From assembly GCA_018062785.1 (NCBI GenBank), contig JAGORO010000004.1:1-64000 (forward strand): a stretch of 64,000 nt of DNA, written 5' to 3'. This document shows positions 43,240 through 51,803 of this stretch, piece by piece. The stretch comes from Candidatus Saccharimonadota bacterium. GTDB taxonomy: Bacteria > Patescibacteriota > Saccharimonadia > Saccharimonadales > UBA4665. How positions within the stretch are numbered: position 1 is the stretch's first letter; each line of letters starts with the position of its first letter. The position numbers were made by a program, and so were the translations under genes. Below the pieces are notes generated by a model. The model ran no database searches and had not been told where the DNA came from. It saw nothing but the letters and a program-made list of their open reading frames with translations.

Positions 43240-43333
43240 AGAGGGGCACGCCCCTCTGCTGAGGTATTCGAGGTAAATTCGAATACCTTGCACTCCCCCG
43301 TCTCGCTGCACTCGCGATTTGGCTAACGCCAAA
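43240..43333 (+). repeat. three-hairpin intergenic element, copy 2
   Basis: Hairpin A is AGAGGGGC-AC-GCCCCTCT (43240-43257). After 4 nt, hairpin B is AGGTATTCGA, a 7-nt loop and TCGAATACCT (43262-43288). After 29 nt, hairpin C is TTTGGC-TAAC-GCCAAA (43318-43333). Order and spacing match copy 1 at 26034-26138 while the arms differ in paired fashion. It lies between convergent genes and inside the 59-bp direct repeats. Confidence 0.75.
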
Positions 43334-43357
43334 CAAAATTGCCGAGCGTATCGCTAC

Positions 43358-43416
43358 TTAATCGTCGGAGGTGGGCTTGTCGAGGAGGAGTGGTTCTACG
43401 CTGTTGGTGGTGTCGG
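43358..43416. repeat. 59-bp direct repeat, right copy (end of rmuC)
   Basis: Identical to 43171-43229. This copy is the functional one, encoding the last residues of RmuC and its stop codon. Confidence 0.95.
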
Positions 43417-44434
43417 CAATTTTAACCACTTCTTTGTCGATTTTGCCTAGGGACTTATGGGCGGCATTGTAGTGGTTGACAGTTGTGCCCAATGTGTTGC
43501 CAAGCTTTTGCATGTACGTCTCGTGGGCGGCAATGTGACGGCCAAGTTCGCCAACTCGCTTCTGAATGTCTTTGGCCTGCTGCTCAATCTGTAAAGACTT
43601 GAGGCCTTGCATGACCGTTTGTAAGTATGCAAGCAATGTCGTTGGGCTGACAATAATCACCTTTTTGTCGATAAATGCATACTCTATAAGATCACGCGAA
43701 TTCGTACCGGTCGAGCCAACATTGTTTACAAGCAAATCGTAGTATATCGCCTCGCTAGGGATGAACATAAAAGCGTAATCGAGTGTATTCTCGCGTGGGC
43801 GAATGTATTTGCTCGTTTCGTCGATCCGGTTTTTGAGGTCGGTTTTGAATGTTTTTACCAATACCTCCCGTTGGGTCTTGTCTTTTTCGTCGATGAGGCG
43901 GTTGTAGTTCTCTAGTGAAAATTTGCTGTCTATTGGGAGAATCCGATTTTGATCAAGCTTGATGATAGCATCGACGATTTCGCCGTCCTTAAACTTATAT
44001 TGAGTCTCGTAGATATGCGGCGGCAAAACGTTGCCCAGTACTGTATCGAGGTAGTATTCGCCGAGGCCTCCGCGCTGCTTAGGGTTCTGTAGCACGTTCT
44101 GCAGGGTTTTGAGCTCGTCCGCAACGTCGACAACACGTTTGTTGCTGTCCTTTAACTCGGTTAAGTTACGTGTAATCTCGGCGATGATCTTGTTGCTCTC
44201 ACTGCTTTGCTTTTGCAAGGCGCCCATCATTGTGGCCTGAGACTTGTCTAGTCGGTCACTTATTTGCCCTTGCATACCATCTTTGAGCCTAGTGATATCC
44301 TCGGACAGCGCACGCAAATCCTCCTTGAGAAGTAACGCACCCTCTGAGCCGCTAGATTTGCGGGTTAATGCAAGAATAAGTGCCCCCAAAAGCACAAGAA
44401 CTGCCACTGCAAGAATGCCTACCACCATTTCCAT
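43358..44434 (-). CDS. rmuC: RmuC family DNA recombination protein
   Basis: A 358-aa RmuC-like protein, a nuclease-fold factor that limits inversions and rearrangements at repeats. It has an N-terminal membrane helix (residues about 4-25), a coiled coil (about 30-115) and the RmuC core with GGLGEYYLDTVLGNVLPPHI and YKFKDGEIVDAIIKLDQNRI, then LPIDSKFSLENY. The stop codon lies in a 59-bp sequence repeated just beyond the gene. TATACT ends 6 nt before the ATG. Confidence 0.94.
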   Translation of the reverse strand: MEMVVGILAVAVLVLLGALILALTRKSSGSEGALLLKEDLRALSEDITRLKDGMQGQISDRLDKSQATMMGALQKQSSESNKIIAEITRNLTELKDSNKRVVDVADELKTLQNVLQNPKQRGGLGEYYLDTVLGNVLPPHIYETQYKFKDGEIVDAIIKLDQNRILPIDSKFSLENYNRLIDEKDKTQREVLVKTFKTDLKNRIDETSKYIRPRENTLDYAFMFIPSEAIYYDLLVNNVGSTGTNSRDLIEYAFIDKKVIIVSPTTLLAYLQTVMQGLKSLQIEQQAKDIQKRVGELGRHIAAHETYMQKLGNTLGTTVNHYNAAHKSLGKIDKEVVKIADTTNSVEPLLLDKPTSDD

Positions 44435-44440
44435 CTGCCT

Positions 44441-44446
44441 AGTATA
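44441..44446 (-). promoter_or_regulatory. -10 box for leaderless rmuC mRNA
   Basis: TATACT on the minus strand followed by 6 nt (AGGCAG) and the ATG at 44434. Confidence 0.6.
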
Positions 44447-44454
44447 TCATCTGG

Positions 44455-45177
44455 TCAGGCAAGCCGAGTTACAAAATACATTATTGTCGCACCGAGTACA
44501 GTTAGCGCAATCGTACCGTACGACGATTTACCACTATGCGCCTCGGGCAAAATCTCAGCGGCAGCGATATATAGCAAAAAGCCCGCAAAGAAAGATAGGT
44601 ATAGCACTACGAATGCGCTGCTTAATGCCACCGTCATACTCAGCAGCACACCTGCAACGGGCGCAAGAGCGGCGATAACCAACATACGCTTTGCTTTTTT
44701 GCGATCATTTTTGTTGGATAGCATCAAATTGACGGTGTTAAGGCCGTCTGAAAAGCTGTGCGTGACCACCGCAATCGCCACGGCAGTACCAATCACCGCG
44801 TTTTGCTGAAATGCCAAGCCAATGCCGAAGCCGTCCAGTAGGCTGTGCCCAGCTAGGGCAAGAGCGCTCGCCCAACCAACATGGGGGTGATGATGCTCGC
44901 CGTATTGTTTTTCATCTGCATGGGAGATAAGGATCGATTTTTCAACGATATGAAAAAGCAAAAATCCTGCCATCAATGCAATCATAGCAGTATGGAGTCC
45001 AAATGATTTTTGACTCAGTTCCACAATCTCCGGCAAGAGCCCAAACACCACTAGACCCATAACTATGCCGGCGGTTAGGCCCAGTAAGCGCTGTAATCGA
45101 TCTTGGTTTTTAAGCGCAACGAATCCGCCAAACAATACGGAGGCGAAGGCACAGGCAGCCAAAAGGATTGGTATCAT
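44455..45177 (-). CDS. ZIP family metal transporter
   Basis: A 240-aa ZIP-type permease for zinc or another divalent metal. The metal-site helices carry HSLLDG (H111) and HSFSDG (H140, D144), and the AAAEILPEAH segment near the end is typical. A histidine-rich loop between helices (about residues 86-99) is also a ZIP trait. TAAAAT lies 7 nt before the ATG and no ribosome-binding site is seen. Confidence 0.91.
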   Translation of the reverse strand: MIPILLAACAFASVLFGGFVALKNQDRLQRLLGLTAGIVMGLVVFGLLPEIVELSQKSFGLHTAMIALMAGFLLFHIVEKSILISHADEKQYGEHHHPHVGWASALALAGHSLLDGFGIGLAFQQNAVIGTAVAIAVVTHSFSDGLNTVNLMLSNKNDRKKAKRMLVIAALAPVAGVLLSMTVALSSAFVVLYLSFFAGFLLYIAAAEILPEAHSGKSSYGTIALTVLGATIMYFVTRLA

Positions 45178-45184
45178 TACGCTA

Positions 45185-45190
45185 ATTTTA
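45185..45190 (-). promoter_or_regulatory. -10 box of the ZIP transporter gene
   Basis: TAAAAT on the minus strand followed by 7 nt and the ATG at 45177; leaderless spacing. Confidence 0.45.
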
Positions 45191-45236
45191 GCACTTCGGC
45201 TTTTGCGTTACTACTCAATGCCACTCATAAACACTT

Positions 45237-45264
45237 AAAAAAGGCCGGAAGTATCGGCCTTTTT
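45237..45264. terminator. bidirectional intrinsic terminator
   Basis: AAAAAGGCCG, a 7-nt loop and CGGCCTTTTT form a stem with U runs in both directions. It closes the transcript of the large surface-protein gene, whose 3' end lies about 110 nt away on the minus strand. On the plus strand there is no gene end close by. Confidence 0.85.
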
Positions 45265-45375
45265 GGCGGAAAAATCTCTTTCCATGCATTACTGTACTCC
45301 GTTCCTTCTTTCGTGCCAGTAATCTTTATCACTGCAATGTATTTTTCCTATGTTTCACTCTGTCGCTGGGCGCAT

Positions 45376-48300
45376 TTACCTACCCCGAACAGTCCACCGC
45401 AACCGACTCACCCCAACCCGCCAAGCGAGGTAGAGGATTGCTCCGGCTACTCCCACAGCTCCGAATGTCGTGGCACCGGTCTTGAGTAGTTGTCCGCCCA
45501 TACTACCGCCTGAGGCAGTTGGTACGTCGGCGGGTTTGGTTATGCCGAGTACGTGCTGTGAACTTGTGCTGTTACCAGCTGCATCAGTTACCGTAACGGT
45601 AACGTCATAGCTACCGGGCTTCAGTGGAGTGATGGTACCAGCTCCAAGTACCCAGCTACCATTGCCGTCGTTGGTAGCGGTGTACGTCTTGCCGTCTATG
45701 GTCACCGTGACGGTTGCACTTGGATCAGAGACGGTACCGGTCAGGGCTGGGGAGACAGAGGCTTGGGTAGTGGTGAGGTTTGCCGTTGGGTTAGTCAGGT
45801 CAACAATGAGGCCTCCGAGTAACGGATGAGTAAAGTTATCCCTGTTCACACCGGCACCAATCAGGTAGATGTCGTAGCTACCTTCTGGGAAAGCGGTGAA
45901 GTCGTAATGAGAGCTAGCGCTATTGGCGTCGTCAATATAAGCTTGGAGATCATCGTCGATACTCTGTAGGCGACTGTTGTACTGTTGCTGCATCCAGTCA
46001 CGACAGTCTTGTTCGCTCACAATAGTCACACCCCACCAGTCACGGATACGCTGTTGGACGTCGGTGTTAGTACAGAGACCTTGGAGACTACTCAACGAAG
46101 TGACGGTTGTTGCGTCAACGCCAGGAATACTAGCAAACCAGTTTGCCATGTCTTTATAGAGTGATAGTTTTCGTTCAGCTGCGTCGGCTGTGATCTTAGT
46201 GACATAGTCTGTCTTGCTGGTTACTATCTTCCACGAGCCAGTCGTGAGTTCATTGCCACTCGCGTCTTTGTCGGCTTGCCAGACAAGGACACGTTCTTTG
46301 GGCGGAGTGTTCCAGTCGATAGCCGTTCCTTTGGGAACAATATAGGCGTTGCTGAGCCAATACACATCAGTTGCACTCCCATGCAAAGTTGGCGTTTGGT
46401 TGTTGGTGATCATTGTGGTGTAGGTGATCTTCGGTGCCTTGACAGTAAGGCCCTTGACGTAGGTATGGGTCATGCTGAGGCCGGTGATAGGGTCAGTCAG
46501 AGTGAGGGTAACGTCGTACTGACCGTCTGGAAGGGCGGTAGTGAGGTGGCCGATAGCATTCCAGCCACTACCCGAAAAGCTATAGAGACTATTCCACTGG
46601 GCGGGTGGTTCGGTGTACTGCAGGGGTTGACCGTTGACAGTGAGCGAGACGGTCAGTCCAGTTTTTTGGATATTGTCTTCGTACTGGCTAGTGGTGTCGT
46701 TCCAGGTTGGGTAGTTACTGTACTGGATAGTGGGGATATCGGTCCCCGTCCAGTTAGCACCGAGCCGAAAGTCTTTAGAAGTGTCTATGACAACCTGATC
46801 CATTGTCTGACAGTCATCGAAGCGCATGGTGTTGATAGAACCGAATTCACTAGTGTTGCCACTTGGGTCAGTCGCGGTGGCTGAGGGATAAGTAATGTTC
46901 GGGATGGTTAGGCTGGCGTTACCCTGAGCATCAGTCGTGACGGTTTCACTACTGTGCCAAGTTTCACCTTGACGAGGTATCGTACCACTTGGGTCCCATG
47001 AGGGATTAGCGTAATAGTCGATAGTAAAGGTAGTGTTAGGAGTCGAGCTGAACATAGGAACGTTACTAGTATCAGTGGTGCCGTCACACTTTATCATACT
47101 GCTGGTAGTGATAGGGTAGTTTTGGAGGTTGTTGGGGCCGGTGTCGGAGTCGAGGGGGTCATTGGGGGTGGGGCCATCAAAGAATAGATCGATACCCATG
47201 CCGCCATTCATATACATAGAATTACCTCGAATAACGTTGTTGACTGCATTATACGCATGGATACTAACGCCTAGCGAAGTGTTATAGGCAATAACATTGC
47301 CCTCGCCCGCTCCAGTGCCCCCAAACTGATTATTTGCACCCCCGTAAGTAGCTATCCCGTACTGGTTAGGATGCTGTCTGCCACTCCTATCAACGCCCGA
47401 AAAGTTGCCATATACCGCAATCCCGATGACGCTTTCGGTGTAAATACCTATTTCAGTGTTCCCTACTACATTTCCGTCATTGGGTGCGCTGCCACCAACG
47501 GTAGTGTTTGTGCAACTTCCTCCCCCGATTAAGATACCGGCGTTCATAGTTGTAGTAGCGGTACTTTCTCCAGTCGGCGCCACGCCAATGTAGTTGCCCT
47601 TATAGCTCCTGCCGTCACAACTCCCAGAAAAATCCGTTATACCCCTGTACTCTGCCGTGATAACATTGCCCTCCGCGGGCGATCCACCCCCTATGACGAT
47701 ATTATTAGCTGAACCTCCTATGCCAATACCCACTTCGTTGCTACCTACATGCGTTTTTTTATCGATACCAACACCGAGCATATTACCTACCACTGATGTG
47801 TTAGGCGTATTCTGTAAAACAATGCCCCCACCAGTTCCGTCTTTGCCAGCGATAATATTACCCTCCCCAAGGTTACTGCCACCTATGATATGTCCAGTTC
47901 CACCACTGAAATATAATCCATGACCTCCATTAGGATGACTGCCTATGCCAGTTATATCGACGCCTATATAGTTACCCTTGACCACCGCAGAATCACCACC
48001 CATCAAGTTAAAGCTCGTTTCAGAATGAGCCATCATAACATTGTAGTTAAATTGCAGGTTATTCACCCATAGGTTAGAGAGTCCCCTTCCTACAAACGAT
48101 TCGTTAGATGTTGTGTTGGGAAGTGGTGTCTTGCCATCCGCTGCAGAGCCAATAAGATTGTGGTTGATATTCCAATTGTTGTGCGTTTGATTATAATGCC
48201 CCCCAATACCCCAACTACTACCACTCAGTAAGTTGTTTTGTATGGTGGTATCATCGCTCTGCAGCCATATCCCGACTGCTCCATTAGACACACCAGACAT

Positions 48301-48888
48301 CCCCGTGCTATCGGTGCCGATATAGTTACATTCGATGGTCATATTCTGCGCCTCAACTGTGATATGCGCGGAAGATGTCATTCCTAGTGGAGTTTTAACA
48401 CCATTTACTATCAATCCCTTCACTTTCGAGTTGGAGGCGGTTGATGAAAACCGCAACGTATCGTTAAATGGCGCGCTGCTGTAGCTTATCTCCACATTCA
48501 ACACATGCGGCGTATTACTACTAGCAGGCAACTCGGGCACTAACTCCCCGCAACTACTACCGGGTTGTGTGGTACCGTCGATCTCTGTCGGGTTAGTAAT
48601 AGCAGGGAGTAATGTCTGAGGTGCTATGGTATGCACTCCCGTCCCCGGTATGTTGAACTCTATACGGTGAGGAGCAGAGGGAGTAGTTGGCTCTGCATTA
48701 GCGTCGAGTATGGCTTGGCGGAGTGAGCCAGCACCAGCATCGGCGTTGGTAGTGACGGTATAGATATTCTGTGCAGCGCTAGCAGTATGTAGATCGTAGG
48801 CAAGCCAGCCAGCAGTAGCTGATAGGAACGTGCCTAGTAGAAATGAACTTATGAAGAGTATCTTCTGTTTTGTAATTTTTTTGAACAT
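45376..48888 (-). CDS. large surface protein: beta-helix, Ig-like repeats, LPXTG-like anchor
   Basis: A 1170-aa exported protein. A signal peptide (residues 1-40) is followed by YTVTTNADAGAGSLRQAILD, the lead-in of parallel beta-helix surface proteins, then a long right-handed beta-helix with many short N-G-I type turns (to about residue 640). Ig-like domains follow, one ending PGSYDVTVTVTDAAGNSTSS. The C-terminus has a sorting-like signal, LLKTG (residues 1134-1138), a hydrophobic stretch and a basic RLRWTVRGR tail. It could serve as adhesin or glycan-binding protein in host contact. No sortase is in the window. Confidence 0.88.
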   Translation of the reverse strand: MFKKITKQKILFISSFLLGTFLSATAGWLAYDLHTASAAQNIYTVTTNADAGAGSLRQAILDANAEPTTPSAPHRIEFNIPGTGVHTIAPQTLLPAITNPTEIDGTTQPGSSCGELVPELPASSNTPHVLNVEISYSSAPFNDTLRFSSTASNSKVKGLIVNGVKTPLGMTSSAHITVEAQNMTIECNYIGTDSTGMSGVSNGAVGIWLQSDDTTIQNNLLSGSSWGIGGHYNQTHNNWNINHNLIGSAADGKTPLPNTTSNESFVGRGLSNLWVNNLQFNYNVMMAHSETSFNLMGGDSAVVKGNYIGVDITGIGSHPNGGHGLYFSGGTGHIIGGSNLGEGNIIAGKDGTGGGIVLQNTPNTSVVGNMLGVGIDKKTHVGSNEVGIGIGGSANNIVIGGGSPAEGNVITAEYRGITDFSGSCDGRSYKGNYIGVAPTGESTATTTMNAGILIGGGSCTNTTVGGSAPNDGNVVGNTEIGIYTESVIGIAVYGNFSGVDRSGRQHPNQYGIATYGGANNQFGGTGAGEGNVIAYNTSLGVSIHAYNAVNNVIRGNSMYMNGGMGIDLFFDGPTPNDPLDSDTGPNNLQNYPITTSSMIKCDGTTDTSNVPMFSSTPNTTFTIDYYANPSWDPSGTIPRQGETWHSSETVTTDAQGNASLTIPNITYPSATATDPSGNTSEFGSINTMRFDDCQTMDQVVIDTSKDFRLGANWTGTDIPTIQYSNYPTWNDTTSQYEDNIQKTGLTVSLTVNGQPLQYTEPPAQWNSLYSFSGSGWNAIGHLTTALPDGQYDVTLTLTDPITGLSMTHTYVKGLTVKAPKITYTTMITNNQTPTLHGSATDVYWLSNAYIVPKGTAIDWNTPPKERVLVWQADKDASGNELTTGSWKIVTSKTDYVTKITADAAERKLSLYKDMANWFASIPGVDATTVTSLSSLQGLCTNTDVQQRIRDWWGVTIVSEQDCRDWMQQQYNSRLQSIDDDLQAYIDDANSASSHYDFTAFPEGSYDIYLIGAGVNRDNFTHPLLGGLIVDLTNPTANLTTTQASVSPALTGTVSDPSATVTVTIDGKTYTATNDGNGSWVLGAGTITPLKPGSYDVTVTVTDAAGNSTSSQHVLGITKPADVPTASGGSMGGQLLKTGATTFGAVGVAGAILYLAWRVGVSRLRWTVRGR

Positions 48889-48897
48889 TTTTGTCTC

Positions 48898-48923
48898 ATT
48901 TACTGTAGTGGACTATAGTAAAT
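48898..48923. promoter_or_regulatory. 26-bp near-perfect palindrome at the surface-protein promoter
   Basis: ATTTACTGTAGT and ACTATAGTAAAT, around GG, match at 11 of 12 arm positions. It lies 10-35 nt upstream of the ATG and includes a TATAGT -10 candidate, the expected layout for a repressor operator. A 5' RNA hairpin is the alternative. Confidence 0.6.
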
Positions 48924-49088
48924 GATACTACGAATTGGGGGTAAGTACAAGGGGAATAATTGTATTATCGTAGAGCTTGATTGTGTAATATTTTCTACCA
49001 AAAGATTGTGAATGGTCTTATGGAAGCGAACGGCCGATATTGCCATACTATAGGAGGGTAGTATTTAGGGATAAAGGAGCAACTGCAT

Positions 49089-49205
49089 ATGCAAACATTT
49101 CACAAGACTCGAGGTACATTTGACTACTGGAAGATGGTGGCAGATAAACAGTTTGAAAGTCTCGACAAAGAGACACGCGCTCAGTGGGAAGAATTGCGCC
49201 ACTAG
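49089..49205 (+). CDS. small protein, 38 aa
   Basis: A short ORF with a good ribosome-binding site (AAAGGAG, 9 nt before the ATG). It reads MQTFHKTRGTFDYWKMVADK and ends in a charged helix (WEELRH). There is no membrane helix. It stands 45 nt before the hydrolase gene on the same strand and after a promoter-like CATACT. No family recognised; it is probably real because of the ribosome-binding site and placement. Confidence 0.55.
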   Translation: MQTFHKTRGTFDYWKMVADKQFESLDKETRAQWEELRH

Positions 49206-49236
49206 AATTTTCTTCGCTCTTCTGCCCACGTACCTG

Positions 49237-49242
49237 TATAGT
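49237..49242 (+). promoter_or_regulatory. -10 box of the alpha/beta hydrolase gene
   Basis: TATAGT followed by 8 nt and the ATG at 49251, without a Shine-Dalgarno. Confidence 0.5.
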
Positions 49243-49250
49243 TATCGTTG

Positions 49251-50063
49251 ATGAATTGGGATATTTTCTGGCACAAGAAACTGGGCCGACCATATAAGCT
49301 GCACGTAGAACGGTACGGTACGGGTAAACACACCTCCAAGCCCGTTATATTGATGATCCACGGTCTAGCTGCTAGCGGCAAGGACTGGGAGGATTTTATT
49401 CCTCTCCTCGCGGCTGAGTTTGAATGCGTTACCATAGACCTGCTTGGCTTTGGCGCTTCGCCCAAACCAGACTGGAGCACTTATGATATGGATACGCACA
49501 TGTCATCCCTAAAGTACACCGTTGATAAGCTGCACCTGAGGAGTGATTTTATTATGCTCGGCCACTCGCTAGGCAGTCTCCTGAGTGTGCGCTACGCAAA
49601 AGAGAACCCCAAGCACATCACACGGCTTGTTCTACTCAGCCCTCCCGTTTACCCAGAGCTCAAAGACATCTCGGGTCGTTTTGCCAGAAGGCTCACCGGC
49701 ATTCTGCTGAAAGCCTATAGTTTTTTGCGCAAAAATCCGCGCGTTACACCCGAAAACTTTGCAAAGATTGCAAAAATTATACCGCTACCCAGAGGTATCA
49801 TTCTTGATCCTGAAACTTGGCAGCCATTTATGCGCACTCTGCAGAATTGCATAGAGCAGCAAACAATCCTGAACGATGCCCAAGAGCTCACGATGCCTAT
49901 TGACGTCTTTTATGGGTCGTTAGACCAAGTGCTCGTCAGCTCAAATGTTGAGTTACTTGCTCAGAACAAACAAGTTACCCTACACCAATACGTTGGCAAC
50001 CATGATCTCACTAAACGATACGCCCGTCTAGTCACGAAAGTCCTGCAAACTTCACCACAATAG
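49251..50063 (+). CDS. alpha/beta hydrolase
   Basis: A 270-aa alpha/beta-hydrolase-fold protein. The oxyanion motif ILMIHGLAASGKDW, the DLLGFGASPKPDW segment and the nucleophile elbow LGHSLGSLLS (serine near residue 105) are clear, and a C-terminal GNHDLTKRYARLV gives the likely histidine. It resembles small carboxylesterases and haloalkane dehalogenase-like enzymes. The start is the ATG at 49251; a TTG at 49248 is adjacent. Substrate unknown. Confidence 0.88.
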   Translation: MNWDIFWHKKLGRPYKLHVERYGTGKHTSKPVILMIHGLAASGKDWEDFIPLLAAEFECVTIDLLGFGASPKPDWSTYDMDTHMSSLKYTVDKLHLRSDFIMLGHSLGSLLSVRYAKENPKHITRLVLLSPPVYPELKDISGRFARRLTGILLKAYSFLRKNPRVTPENFAKIAKIIPLPRGIILDPETWQPFMRTLQNCIEQQTILNDAQELTMPIDVFYGSLDQVLVSSNVELLAQNKQVTLHQYVGNHDLTKRYARLVTKVLQTSPQ

Positions 50064-50123
50064 TCCTTCAGCACTCGTCATAGGTCGTTGTGTAAGCGTA
50101 AGTAGTATGGGAAAATAGAGTGA

Positions 50124-51803
50124 ATGGACCATTCTATTTTCTTGCAGCTTAGCGCTGTCCTAGCAGTCGCGGCAGGCGTATCAATCATCATGCGCATTTT
50201 GCGGCAACCGCTCGTCGTGGGGTATATATTAAGCGGCGTGTTAGTGGGCCCAACAATGCTCAACCTAATACACGACCGTCAAGCATTCGACTCATTTAGT
50301 GAAATTGGCATTATTTTGTTGCTGTTCATCGTTGGTCTCGGCCTAAATGTTGGCGTGATACGAGCGGCCGGCAAGCCGGTACTGTTGGTCTTTCTTATAA
50401 ATGCTCTCGTCATGACCCTGCTGGGCTTTAGCGCTTCCGAGCTCATGAGTCTTTCCGTGACAGAAGCTATTATTGTCGGCCTCGGGCTATTTTTTAGCAG
50501 TACCATCGTTATTGTAAAATCTCTCGTTGACAAGCGCGAACAGCATAGACTGTATGGGCAAATCGCGATCGGCGTAATCTTGCTCGATGATGTTTTGGCC
50601 ACCATTGCCCTGCTCTTCGTTGCGACCGCCAAAACCGGCGGCACCAGCGCAGCAGAAATTCTCTTGCTACTCGGCAAAGGCTTGGGCCTCGCAACACTCC
50701 TCATTGCTGTTGGGGGCTTTATTATGCCACATGTGGCAAGATTCTTTGCCAAGAGCCAAGAAATGCTTTTTGGATTCGCGCTAGCGTGGGCGTTCGGCAT
50801 TGCAAGCCTGTTTCATCTGGCTGGCTTTTCTGCCGAGGTTGGTGCCTTGCTCGCAGGCGTATCACTTGCTAGCTTGGCATACTCATCAGAGATCAGCACG
50901 AGACTTAAGCCACTGCGGGACTTTTTCTTGCTACTCTTCTTCGTGACGCTCGGCGAAAAACTCAATTTGGGGAATATTCAGGCAGCCTTTTTGCCAGCAG
51001 TTATTCTTTCGGCAATTGTACTCGTCGTAAAGCCGATTTCGACGCAAATTGGTATGGGAATCTTACACTTCACTAAGCAAACAGGGTTCAAGACCGGCCT
51101 GCACCTTTCGAATATCAGCGAATTTTCGGTTATTCTTGCTGTTTTGGCCCATAAGAACGCACTAATTCGCTCCGAGATTATCGATATCCTAACGGTCACC
51201 GCACTCATCACAATTGCTATCTCTACGTATCTCATGAAGTATGACGATGAGCTGTACGCCAAAATTGGTTGGATGACCAAAATTTTTGAACGCAAAGTTA
51301 CTAAGCCCGATGCCGCCAAAAAACCCGATAACAAACTGGTGCTGTTTGGGTATCACAAGGGTGGTCATGAGTTTGTAAATACCTTCCGGGACATGAATAA
51401 ACGCTATGTAGTTGTCGATTACGACCCAGAAGTGATCGAGACATTAGAGCGCCAGCACATTCGCCACATCTACGGCGACGCAACCGACTACGAGCTACTC
51501 GAAGAGATTGGCATCGAAAAAGCCGAGATGGTTGTAAGTATCCTACCCGGCTTTACTACCAACCGCGAACTACTCAAGTACTACTTGGCGCAAAATCCAG
51601 CTGGTATTTTCATTTGCAATGCGAGCGATTACGACAATGCTGCTTCGTTATACGAACACGGCGCAGCCTATGTCATGCTGCCTCGGCTGATCGGCACGGA
51701 AAAAATGAGTGCCTTCATCCGCAAAAACGGCAAAAACAAAAAGGCATTCAACGAATACCGCAAACACCACATTATCAGCCTTGGCAAAGCCGCTATTCGC
51801 TAG
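50124..51803 (+). CDS. monovalent cation/proton antiporter with TrkA-N domain
   Basis: A 559-aa protein of the CPA2 family, KefB-like. Residues 1-385 hold about 12 membrane helices of a Na+/H+ exchanger fold (IRAAGKPVLLVFLINALVMT, GLGLFFSSTIVIVKSL). Residues about 398-530 form a cytoplasmic RCK/TrkA-N Rossmann domain (LVLFGYHKGGHEFVNTF, HIYGDATDYELLEEIGIEKA) that would bind nucleotide and gate ion flow. It probably exchanges K+ or Na+ for protons. Confidence 0.92.
   Translation: MDHSIFLQLSAVLAVAAGVSIIMRILRQPLVVGYILSGVLVGPTMLNLIHDRQAFDSFSEIGIILLLFIVGLGLNVGVIRAAGKPVLLVFLINALVMTLLGFSASELMSLSVTEAIIVGLGLFFSSTIVIVKSLVDKREQHRLYGQIAIGVILLDDVLATIALLFVATAKTGGTSAAEILLLLGKGLGLATLLIAVGGFIMPHVARFFAKSQEMLFGFALAWAFGIASLFHLAGFSAEVGALLAGVSLASLAYSSEISTRLKPLRDFFLLLFFVTLGEKLNLGNIQAAFLPAVILSAIVLVVKPISTQIGMGILHFTKQTGFKTGLHLSNISEFSVILAVLAHKNALIRSEIIDILTVTALITIAISTYLMKYDDELYAKIGWMTKIFERKVTKPDAAKKPDNKLVLFGYHKGGHEFVNTFRDMNKRYVVVDYDPEVIETLERQHIRHIYGDATDYELLEEIGIEKAEMVVSILPGFTTNRELLKYYLAQNPAGIFICNASDYDNAASLYEHGAAYVMLPRLIGTEKMSAFIRKNGKNKKAFNEYRKHHIISLGKAAIR

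Noticed and set aside
43240-43333. integron attC site
   Set aside because: The TTTGGCTAACGCCAAA hairpin is suggestive, but paired GTTRRRY core sites and an integrase are absent.
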